From: Salvator merianae
Taxonomy: Eukaryota; Chordata; Lepidosauria; Squamata; Teiidae
DNA length: 64,000 nt
Reading direction: 5' to 3'
Assembly (NCBI GenBank): GCA_003586115.2
Contig: QVOM02000119.1
Coordinates: 46,178,742 to 46,242,741 of the forward strand
The notes under the pieces are model-generated. The model was not told the origin of the DNA and searched no databases. It saw nothing but the letters and a program-made list of their open reading frames with translations. Positions 11,735 through 23,700 of this stretch are shown here, one piece after another. Both the position numbers and the translations under genes were made by a program. The stretch's first letter is position 1. Each line of letters starts with the position of its first letter.

Positions 11735-14700
11735 GTAAGTATGCCAGACTCAAAGTTCCCTTTGATAATAGCTGAAAATTGCTCAATTTTGGAAATGACC
11801 ATCATCATGGAGACGGTCTTTTTCTTTGCCTAACACAAATGTAGCAATAATGAGGTCTTTCTTCCAGGGGCAGAATGGTTTCAATAAAAAAAAGGTTCAC
11901 AGTGTCATGAACAGAACAAAGATGGAAATGCTGCATTTTCCTTTTAAATCTGTGCCAAGTTACTGCCTGGGCCTTTAATCTAAAAATGTCCCAAATTCTA
12001 GTACAAAGTTTTTTTAAAAAGAAAGACGGATGGTTGAGTGGACGGATAAGAACTTAAAGAGAGACTTTAAATGTGAAGATCCTGCACTCTTTTTGCAGAT
12101 AATCCAAGCAAAGACAGCTGTATATGACAGTAACAATGGCCTTCTGCTCTTAATTTGTTTCTAGCATTATGTCTCCTTTCTGTTTTAAAATACATATAGG
12201 TTTATGGGCACACTTTACAGCAGGGGTGCATCTAAAAACATAAGAACATAAGAGGAGCCTTGCTGGATCAGGCCACGGCTCATCTAGTTCAGCATTCTAT
12301 TTCACACAGTGCCCCACCAATTGCTTCTGGGCATTCTCAAGCAGAATAAAAGACAAAACCTTCACTTGCTCTTGACTCCCCATAAATGGTTTTACAGACA
12401 TCCTGCCTGACTTTCCAACCTGGAGGCAGTACCTAGGCATCCATTCTAGTAGCCATTGATACTTCTGACCTCCATGAATCTGTCCAGTCCTTTCTTAAAG
12501 CTGTCCAGGCTGATTGCTATCACCACCTCTTCCGGTAATAAATTCCATAGACCAATGACCCTTTGGGTGAAAAAATACTTCCCCTTGTTGATCCTAACTC
12601 TCCTAAGATGTATCAGAGCTGTGACAGAGAAAAGCAAAATGAGTCCATCATACCATGCAGTCTGAGATCAAAAACACACACAGAGTGCCATAAGAAACAG
12701 ACACCAAGCCCAGCAACCAGCCAGCTATTTCCCAAGAGCGCCCATTGTTTCCTGGCACCTTGGCAAAAGGATAGGCTCTCACTCAGTGATACGTCCACCT
12801 CTTGAGAAGCTGTGTGTGGCTGAAGATCATCTGGTGGGCCTCATGGCTGAGTGGGAACAGAACCCTTGTTTGTCAGCCCTTTGTCTGAAACTGTAGGCAG
12901 CACATGCCTTGCTATTGTTGTCATTGTGAAGAGGAAAAACATTCCACAATAAGCACAGATTCAGTCATATTCAGCATTAATATATCTTATCAAGCAGTCC
13001 TGAACTGATTGTGATGGTATCTGTGGTAGTGACAATTCTGTGGAAGACGAAGTGCCCAGAGCGCATATTCTAGCTAGAATACAAGTGACTTTCATATTTT
13101 TTTCTTTCCCTCCTTTCATCATAAGTCAAAGACAAAGTCACTTTACCAATGCCAGGTTGGTGTGTTTTTTTGACCCATTTTGAACACCTTTTGCCCCTCC
13201 CCACACCTTTTCACAGTTCTGTTTCACAGACCACCAGTAAAAGGTCCTAACCTTCCATTTGTGAACTGTGAAGAGATACAGGGAGAGGCAAAGTTCCATT
13301 TAGGACCTCACCTTTGTTCTCTCCAAGCCACGTTTTGATGCACTGTAGGTCAAAATGCAGTTTGGAGAGATCAGAGGGGAAGTTCCACTGAGGACCTCGC
13401 TGCCCCCCTGCTGTTTCATTTGTCGAACTGCTTCTGCTTGGCTTGCCACTGGGGATCTTGAAACTATGGGGGCCCTTTCTTAGACCACACCTGTGTGTGG
13501 AAAGGAGGATCCCAGTATGCTTGCTGTTCCAGTATACTGGACAGTGCAGAATCGTCCTGTGTGGTCATTTCTCAGGACCCATCCAATCTGCCTCTGGCAT
13601 GTTGCCTTTGAAGCTCTACAGGTGTACTTGAGGATCCCCATGGTCACTGTGCAAAAGTGCAGAGCAGCTCTCTTGTGGCAAAGCAGTAGATACAGAGCAT
13701 CTTAGGACCACACAGCCAACATTTGAACGATATTAAGATTTTACAGCTCAAGTACTACCACCATTATTTCCCTTTTTAAAATGCATAATGCTCTTGTTAA
13801 AAACGAGAAATCGCACTTACCTTTGACAATATGATTTATGAGGTGTTCACATGAAGAATGCAAATTGTAGCATCTAGTAGATAGTATGCTTTAGCTGTCT
13901 TCAGATTTTGTTTTTTGCCTTTTATCATTACAGAAACAAATGGCTTGATTTTTTTCTTTAAGTATTTAGGTTCCATGCTGGTGAAAGAGCTAAGAGGTAC
14001 AGAGTCAACACAGGATGCCTGTGCAAAAATGAGGGTGAGTGAAACTTGATTTTCTAAAATGACTGGAGAAAGAAAGAGTGTCATGGATCACACCCACTGC
14101 TCCACCCACTCTCTTGTCCTTCTATAATGTGACTCTCAATCTGAAAAAGACCCTTCAATACAGTTCTAACTGCATCTTTTTTTGTATATGAAGGCCGCGT
14201 TCCGACACGGCATTTAATCAGTTTACAGGCCGTCTTCAGTTCCCGCTGTCCCGACATGATCTTGCCGTTCCGTAGTTTTTCTGGACTAAATTGGCGAAAT
14301 CCGGACTACTTTGTATTCGGATTTAATGAAGTCTCAAGCCGTTCCAGAGCGTTAGCGCGCTTTACTTTGCGATGTGGGAATGGGGAAGGAGACTATTTGG
14401 GAGGGACCGTCCTTTTTTCGGGGCGTGCAGAGGGAGGGATCCCCATTTTGTGCCATCCAATGACAGACTTTGTGGGTGGGCAGGAAGCGCAGTAGTTTCC
14501 TCTGCCTCCATTATCCCCCCTTCTGTCACTGTCAGGGGAAAAGAAACTGTCCTCTTTTTTACTTCGCTAAGCTGTGGTCCTCTCTCTTTCTTTATCCCCC
14601 ATTTGACACTGCCAGGAAGAAATTAAAGGCTTCCTCTACTTCCGTCTGCTCTTTAAACCAAAAATTCCCCCATTTGACACTGCCAGGAAGAAATTAAAGG

Positions 14701-17700
14701 CTTCCTCTACTTCCGTCTGCTCTTTAAACCAAAAAAGAAACTGCGCCTGTTTGGGGTTGCAGTCCTCTTGCCCCAACAAAGAACCCACTCAAGATGAGTT
14801 TTGCTGTCGACAGCACACAGCTACACAGCGGGGACACATGCCGCTGCAGATGTCTCGGGGGGAGATGAGGCAGAGTCCATTTGCTGTTGATAAACTGCAC
14901 TATCAAGATAATAGAGCCCCCCCCCCCACGTTCCCTCCCCATGTTTCCCCTTCATTGTGGACCTCTCCCTGTTTTTGCGCTACTTTTAAATTGCGCAAAT
15001 GTGCATTTGCAAGGGAGGAGAAATCGCCATCAGCCTTTTAAAAAGCTTAATTGTGCGGTACACATAGTTTTAAAGTTCTGCTTGTGTAGATAGAGGCTGT
15101 AGTGGGGAGAAGGAGCAAATGGCAAATGACTAGTAATGCTGCCAAGTGAATCCATGTTCTGAGGCAGCAGCGTGGACATACAGAGAGCAGAGCTTGACTT
15201 TCCTGCCCCAGTGACGTCAAGATTTGAACGTTGGGACTGCAGCCAACTGACTGCACAGGGAGGAGAATTTGACGAGTGGCGGAGGCAGAAAAGTTACGGT
15301 TTCTCCGTGCCAAGCAAATATCAGTGTGGGAACGAGCAAGTACAAATTGAGTCCATGTTAAACTGTATCTGTCGGAATGATCAGAAGATGAATTCAGTCC
15401 TTGTACTCTTCTGATACGGATTAAATTTATTTTAGCCATTGGCCAATCAGCATAAGATCCAAAGTTAGATTCAATGGAAAACATATCAAAGGCAGATTAT
15501 ATAGCATTAGAGTTCTTTGCATTGTTATTTCTACTCTTGTTACAGGCCTGAATGTTTCTGCAGAACTTCACTAAAACTTTTGTGTGCAGATCCATTATTC
15601 AGTAAGGCCACAGGCGAGTTTTGTAACTTTTGCTTATCAAATCATTTTGGATCATCTTATCTATGGGAAGACCATAATAATAATTAAAACACGATGAGGA
15701 GCATACCTGTGGTGAAGGAAGAAACATGTTCCCCTCATGGATAGTATTAATAGCAAGCTCCCAGGAGACAGGATTGTCAAACTTGTTTTCAGTAGAAATA
15801 CTTCTCAGGGGGAAAGTGAACTTCTGTGGATCTCTTGGAACATACGGTCCTCACAACGAAACACTAGCAACTCAAACACTCATCTTTTAAAAAATCGATT
15901 CAGTAGGCTCAGGACAGTGAACACAAGATTCCAAAGCCAACAATACGTTACAGAGACATTTTAAAATCAAGGTCTAGAAACTAAAAACAAATAGCCGAAG
16001 TGAAGATACCTCTTCATAATCCTTTCCAAAGCTGTTAATGAGGGGAACAGCTGAACATCTAAGGGAAGGCAGTTCTTAGGTTGAGATGCTCCAGTGAGCA
16101 GTCCAAGTGCTTCTCTGGACATGTCTGTGCACATTCTTCCCACCTCCATTAAAAAGATACCCCCAAGCCAATATGAAGAGATGTAGGGATGCAGGGAGGA
16201 TCAGGATTCTGGCTTAGCATGGGAAGAGGGGTTATATAGTGGAGCCTTTCACCCAGACCCCCACTTGCAAAAGGCAGAAAGGTAGCTATTCCCTTTCTCA
16301 TCTCCAGTCATTGACTTAAGACTATCGTGGCAGCAGAACCACACCCATCCTTCTCACCTCCACTCCTTTTTCTTCCTCTTCTTCCCCAAGACAGTACTTC
16401 CCCTAGTGTGGAAACTTTACTCAAGCAGGGATGACACAACTACTGGTCCTGCTCATGGTACTGCTGCCTCATCAGGCGCTAGGTCCTCTTCACCGTGCCA
16501 CTGCTTCACCTGGCCCTCAACTGCTCAGGACAGGATTCAAGAACGTCACTAGATTCCTTCCAAACCAGAAGCTTGGGAGCATGATGTGAATGGGAGAGAG
16601 GTTTTGTTTTTACTGCAAGAGATGCCTCTGCAGTTGCCTGGTTTGAATGGGGAAAAGCAGAGTCACAAATCTACCTGTAGGTATGCCAGAAGGGAGAAAC
16701 TCGATTTAATTAATTAATTAAGGGTCACAAGATCACAGCACTCAACAAAAGTGTCAATAAAACAGTATAAAGCACAATTAGAATATAACTCCCATCCTCC
16801 TAAATTGTCTTCTGCTTCCATTTGTTCACAATGGTCCCCTCTGTAGTTGATATTCCATTGCGACTCAGTGTGACCGTGGAATGGGAATGCAGCAAATTCT
16901 GCCCTGTTTCTGAAAACACATACCTTTTCTGCCCCCATGTGGATGGGCCCTTACGTTTTTGATTTTTCCTTAAATTTACCCAGCAGAACACAACAGTAAG
17001 CCTGGTTGTACTAGTCAAGCTAGTCAAAATAATTGCATTATATACTGTATTATTAAAAGCAGCCACTGCTAGAGAGATGTATGTAGAGCTATGTTTCATG
17101 AGTAGTTATGTCAAATTAGAAAATACTTTCCACATGGACAAGATTTGCTACAATTGGACAAGGGCAATTCCCCCCAAAAATATATGGCAATCAAGTCAGT
17201 TTATTACTGTGTGGTGAGCTATACTTCAAGTGTAAATTAAAAAATTATAGAATGTGTGTCACAGACATATATACCATTGAAAGTATTAAACAGCTAGAGA
17301 TTAATTCACTTTTTGTTTCTATTTTCATTGTGGTTTCTGAAACAAGTATAAATAAGAAACTGATATTAATTTTTAGAAGATAAACAGTCATGACAGAAAT
17401 AGGTTCTGAACCAATTAAACATGTAAAATATAGTCTCAGTAATTCTCATTTTAATGTCTGAATATTGTTTGCTGGTGCTTAAACAATCATATTATTATGA
17501 GGGCAGGAAAAAGGTTGGCACCTTAATGCTCATCAAGTTTAATTAATAACACCTATCATTCCATATAAAAGTAGCTCTTTACAAATAACTAAGACTGTTA
17601 ATGTTCTTTATGAATTAGTAGCTAATTATTTTTATTGTATTTTTATTATTCTACTGGTATAATGATTACAGTTTTATTGTTCTTGGTGGTGTCTTGTTCA

Positions 17701-20700
17701 GCATTTGGTGGATGTTTTTAGTGATCTTTTAAAATTAAAAGATTAAAATTATCAAAACTTTGGAAGTAAAAGAAAAAGATTCACAGTGCAATCTTAAAGT
17801 TACTTAACCAGTGTGAAGAATTTGTGACTCCAGTACAATCCATTTATGTGGAGCTAATTTCTAAGTAGTTCCTAAGTGAGAACTAAGAACTAGAAATGAA
17901 GGAGCCCCTGAGAATTCTGGATATGCTCCTTCAGGGGAACATCTACAGACACTCTGGGGCTAGGGTTCAACCAGGTCAGGAACGTAATTGTACCAGCTTT
18001 GACTTGGAAGGATTTAGTTAGAGGTTATTGAGTATCCAGAGTCTCAGAGCTTCCCCACACTTAGGACAGCTCTTCAACTGCATCCCTACCTTGGCCCAGG
18101 ATCACGGTATATGGTTGAATACCATCAACATACAGATGATACTTTATCCTAAAGCTACAGAGAGCCCCTCCAGTTAAATAATAACAAGGAGATAAGAAAC
18201 TCCACAAGAGACTTACCTTCGAGCACTCTCTTCCAATTTGTTGAACACAGCCCAACAGGTAAGTCCAGAACCACAATAAAACAGTGCCACTAATACTCAA
18301 TTCATGAACGCATTCTGATAGGATTACACAATTAGTGGTGTAAAATATAGCTGAGAGGCCTAACAAGACTACGAGGGACGCATGTGCCCCATCCAGACAT
18401 CTGAATAGGTCACCAAGTATTACAACCAATAGAGTTTTGGTTCTATGTTATGATCTAAATTACAACTGGAAAAGGTCCAAATAATCCCTTTTCTTTAGGA
18501 CAGTATGGAATTGAGTCGGGACAGCTTTCTCTAGGGCCGTCCCTTCAAAATGTAGGTTTGATAGTAGATGGTAATTACTCAACATCTCTGGATCTAAGGA
18601 GGGACTTTTCAGAAGGGAGTATAGTATAAAGTATATGTTTCATATATATGAAGTATTGTGGGAAATGCCAGCAGGTAAGACAGGGCTGTGGAAAACAGGA
18701 GTAATTGAATTCTATATTTTTAATTTGATTAGACACCTGGATTAAACCTACCTGAAAGGATGAGGGTAAGGATTTACATCAGACAATGTTATTCTTGAAT
18801 AAGTGATGGCTTCTTAGCAATCTTAGGACCTCTCTGCACTTGCCTTCTGTGATCTGGAACTGTGGACCTGGATCTGGAAAGCACTGGTCCAGATCAGCAC
18901 CCCCACACCACCTTGAAGCTCACACAAGCTTTGGAGCCCCTGGGGAACCCATTTTTGAGCCTCCTGATCCAAAATGCTAAGGCAAACCTCAGTTGGAATC
19001 AGTATAAGAAAAAAAATCTTCCCTCTTCTTCTGTTCAATGAAGGTAGCCAGTAGGGTTATACATGTGGCAGTTACTCTGCCATGGAATCTCCTCTTTTCA
19101 CAATCACTGTGGTTACTTTGTCAATCTTTTAGGGATCTTTAAGGAAAAACAAATTAGTTTACCAGGGCCTGAGTATATTTGCAGATTTCTACAAGATCAC
19201 ACAAACATCCTGTCCAGTCACTGCTGTTGCAGATTTTACAGTCCTCTATTAGAAATGTATGGGGCATTCCACAACAGTCGCAAATTGCAAGAGTTGAGCA
19301 CTAGACTGTGAAGATGTCACAGGTGCTTCCCACAGATTTCAGCAATACTGAGGGGATAAACGACCTCATAGACCTAGTGTATTAATTGTTGACAGATATT
19401 TTTAAAATAGACACAGAAGTGCTACACAGTGCTTCATTACTAAAATATATGGTATACCCATCATACAACATCATACATGGTACAGAATCAGTTGTAAGGA
19501 TTCCCAAACTACTCACTGGAAACATCCACCTGATCCTTCTGGACTGAGGTCTGGGATTGCAGGGTCCACATACCAGAGTGTTCCCCAACAGGTACCATCT
19601 CCAGAGGAACATGCTAGCTGCCTAGGCCCCAAGCCTGGCTTACTTCCAGACATGGACACTACATCTGGGTGCACTCCAGAGGAAGAACACTTCAAAGTGC
19701 TCTCTCCCACTATCCCAGACTAGGTTACATTCCTGCTGCTACCATGCAAGCTGGTAGTGGTGGCAGGACAGTGAATGCACCATATTCGAGAGCCTGGTGA
19801 CATTTTCCCGAGCTGTGGAAAAGACCCATTTCTGGAGCCATTTCCAGGTGTACTGCCCATCTCTCCCTGGCATGTAACTTTGGAACTGTGGAACATTTGT
19901 TTCCAACTCTGAAGGTAAGCCGGGCCAGGACAGCCATAATGCAGGTTGACGCCAGCATGCTTGGCACCATCCTTTCCCATTCCTGGTCCAAATCACCCAT
20001 TTCAGGCCAGGATTGTTTTCTGAGGTATATGCTTCCACGTATACCTCATACATTTTAAGGCATGAAACTCTTGTTATAAAATACATGAATCTTGCTAAAC
20101 ACACTTTGGGCATCTGCACTAAAAGACATGATTAGAACCAGTGGATCTGGACCAGTGAGCTCCAAGGTTTAGAACATGGTACAGTGCTGATCTAACAGCA
20201 CCATCTGCATGACAGCACTGGTCCAGAACAACCCTCACACCGGCCCTGAGGCTTGCACAAGCTTCACAGCTGGGCTCCAAAGTTGCTAGTCTTGGAGCCC
20301 TGGGGGATCCCATATGGATGGAAAGTTTTGGTGTGCTGCTAAAATGGGTCCCCCTGTAGTAGGGAACACAGAGGTGATCCAGATCAAGGATCCCTGGATC
20401 TGGATTATGTTCTGTCCTGCATGGATGGAGCATACTAGAAGTGGGCAAGGGCTCCCATATTTATTTATTTATTTATTTATTTGCATTTTTATCCCACCCT
20501 ATACCCGAAGGTCTCAGGGCGGGTTACAACAATTAGAACAAAACAAAAACTCATAAAAGGCATGCAATAAAACAGTAGTCTGAAAGTAGGGAGGGAAAGC
20601 TGTACCTTTAGCCAAAGGCAAGGGTAAATAGGTGCCATATCCTGCACTAACGTGCAGAAGGAAAGCTCTTAGTGCACTTGCTGATAAGGAATACCAGCAA

Positions 20701-23700
20701 CTTGTGAAAGGCCCTAAGTAACATTTTCTACTGACATTAATGCATGTTTTTTCTTTGGTGAAATCCAGTTAGCAAAGAAATTGAATCTTCTTAGGCTTTC
20801 TTCTTTAGCTTGACATGTTGTTTTCAATCATAGTATCTGACTATCAGTTGCAGTAAGTTATTAAGAAGCACCTTATTTTTCAGCAGGATATTTTTCTCTA
20901 GGGAATTATTTTATTTCTTTGGCCATAGGCTATAACATGCGCCTAAATCTGATCAGTTTTCTATGGAGTGATATATGACTATGCCCAGGCATCTTAAGAG
21001 TAAGCTGTGTAATTTGTCCTGCTAAGTGTAGTATAATGATGTTTAACTAATTTTGCTGCACCTTTGTCAGGACCAAGAAAAGTCAGTCATTTTTATGTTA
21101 TCCTCTTCGCACTTAGAAGCAAAAGGATCACATATCTTGGGGATCTGACCAGTGTTTGTGACCATGGTATGGTTTGTTTGGATGGGTGGGAATTTATTTT
21201 GTTCGTTTTCAGAGCTAGGCTGTTCAAATATATAATGGGAAGTAATTTATATTTTTCATTCCCTAGGGATGAAGGTGCTACTTATTACCTTGTGAAAAAA
21301 AGGCAACTGTAAGCACATACAATTCATCACACTTCATTTTTTTTCTCCTTGTTTTTCAGAAGTCTACAGAACAAATGAAGAAAGTCCCTACTATTGTTTT
21401 GTCAGTCTCATATAAAGGAGTAAAATTTATTGATGCAACAAATAAGGTAATTTTTTTAATTAGCATTTTTTAAACAAAAGGCTAGTTTGTATAGTCACGG
21501 TCTTGGTTTGATTTTATTTAAGAATTTGTATCCATCCTTTCTCCCAAAGGTTCCAGGATGAATCAAAACAATAAAAATATATATATATAACATTTCAGTG
21601 TATTGATTTCTTCCTTTTATTTTTGAATAGTAGGTTGTATGTTAATTGTAATTTTAGATGTTTACTAGTAGGAGTCTAGGTTGAGCAGTTATGCAACACA
21701 CAGAAAAAAGGGGAAAGAGACAACACGTATTTGCATAAATGTTCATATACTATTTTTAAAAACATGGCTGTGATTTAAATGAAAATTTAACTTGCAGGGC
21801 AAGGTAGGTGGGAGAGCACAACAAGGTGGCCATCAGAACTGATACATAGACAACTGATACATCATCCTTGGCAAGCATGTGGAAGTGGTTTACCATACAT
21901 TCTCCTGGTGATATACACGGGATGGATGCTTTGGCCCTTTCTGCACTGAGCCTTATTCCTGACTATGTCCCAAAATACAGGGCTGCCATCTGCATGCTGG
22001 TGCAGACTGTGGCGGGGCCCACCTGGGCCTTGCTGTAATCTGCACTAGCATGCAGGTGGCAGGCCCCTATTTTGAGATATATCTCGGAATAAGTCTCAGT
22101 GTGGGTGGGACCTATGAACCTCTGCTTTCCAAGCAATCACTTCATCATTTAGCTTACAGCCAGGCACCTTCCACTTGCACAGGACAGAGAAGTGTCCTCT
22201 GAAAAGTAGGATACGTGGCCTCTGCATATGTTTTCACTCCTGCCTCCTGCTCACCCTCATCCATCCCTCTATTCTTCCTTCATCAGTGTTTCTTTGCTTT
22301 GCATTTGCCTTCCTCTTGCTCCCCATCAACTGACTCTGACTATGCTCTGTGTCCCTGTTCCCTCTTATTCACCAAAAGTGCATAGACCAGATATCCCATT
22401 GACTGCTTCTGTTGCTCAGTAGTTGAGTGTGCAGACTAAGTGAATTCTCACAGTATGCTAATTATACACATGTGACAAATGCATTTAAATGCTGCCGAGT
22501 TGTAAGGTACATGCTTTGCAGGCAAAAGTTCCAATTTCAATCCCTGGTATCTTTGAATAGGGCTGGTCAAAAGTTCTTGTCTGAAACCCTGGAGATCTTC
22601 TGTCATTCACTGTTGACAGTACTAAGATAGATGGTTCAGTAGTCTAATTTGATATGACAGTTTGTTATCATCTTCATCCCTTGTGAATCTAATGTCAGGT
22701 CTTCTGTGTACTTCATAGACTAGGGGTCTAACTAATTTACTTTCATACATTCTGGAGCTTTTTATAGCAGCGCTAGGTCACAATATTTAGACGCCCTTGA
22801 TTATTAGAACTCACAACTCTGTGTCCTGCCACAGAATCCTACTGATTCCTTCTGCCTATTCAGAGAGAATAGTGGCAGATACATTTGGACTTATAGTTCT
22901 TTTATCACATATCTCACAGAGATGCATAGGTCTTTCTGTGATCCAAAAGTATCTAGACCGGTAATTTGTTGTACAAACAAAAGCCCTAGTACATGGTTGT
23001 GTATGTGTCCATTTTCTGCAAAAGGCCTCCAACGCTCATATCTGTGTATTAGGATTTCTGGGAGGACTTATTTATTATTCTATTATTTGCATATCTATTC
23101 CACCCCATACCCAAAGGACTCTGAAAATGGTGCCTGAAGGTGGGCAGGGGAAACTGCTAGTGGGCTTAGAAGGCAGCTGTTATGTCCCAGGCAGGCTGAC
23201 AAACAGAGGCCAAGGCAAACCTCTGCAACAGAGAAGTCCTTTTATAAACAGTCGGAGTCAAAGCAGGAAGACAGCAGGTGTTGATAAGCAAACACAGCTG
23301 AAGGAGCAAGAGAAGCCAAAGTCAAAGCACAGTCCAAACAAACTAAAGGTCAAGGTTCTGGAAGACAGGCGATCAGACAGAGTATCAGGAAGCACGGATG
23401 GAAAGCAGTTGGGTGTGTCCTGCTTCCGCCTGATTGCTTGCAGAAGCTCAGCTGAGCTCTGCATTTGGCCCTCCGTCTTTCTATGACTGTAAGAGGTGGT
23501 GTTTCTGCAGGGTTCCCCTGTTGTTTCTAAAACATCTCCTGCCGATGTTTGTGCTTCATTATCTGGGACGGTGATAAGCTGTCTGGGCTCTGTGCCACCT
23601 GGAGCTGCCTGCTCAACATTTAAACAGCTCTCAGGCTGAACACAGTTTTCATTCTCAGAGTCCGAGGCACTCAAAACAGCAGCATGCTGTCCCCTAAAGT

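Larger units (their letters stand above)
14035..21359 (+). other. ANKS1B: ANKS1B intron, 7.3 kb
   Basis: It holds the CpG-rich block (14193-15384), an L2 reverse transcriptase fragment (18061-18430, reverse), DNA-transposon-like copies (18826-19030, 19595-20010, 20105-20460) and an L2 tail (20457-20530). About 15400-17980 has no feature that I can support. I searched by eye for a 12-bp microexon encoding ANCQ with flanking AG/GT and found none. Confidence 0.65.

Noticed and set aside
15047..15484. 145-codon ORF on the - strand
   Set aside because: Overlaps the right end of the CpG-rich insertion-like block and resembles no transposase or host protein.
19265..19295. gcaaattgcaag, encoding ANCK, as a possible ANKS1B microexon
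   Set aside because: It lacks a preceding AG and a following GT, so it cannot be spliced as such.
21299..21316. ag-gcaact-gtaagc as a 6-nt microexon just upstream of the 87-bp ANKS1B exon
   Set aside because: No pyrimidine tract before it, only about 50 bp from the next acceptor, and the residues do not match the family.
23258..23674. 138-codon open frame on the - strand and 119-codon frame on the + strand over the same DNA
   Set aside because: Both strands are open, there is no recognised domain, and the block sits directly after an L2 tail. Treated as an unassigned repeat, not a host gene.
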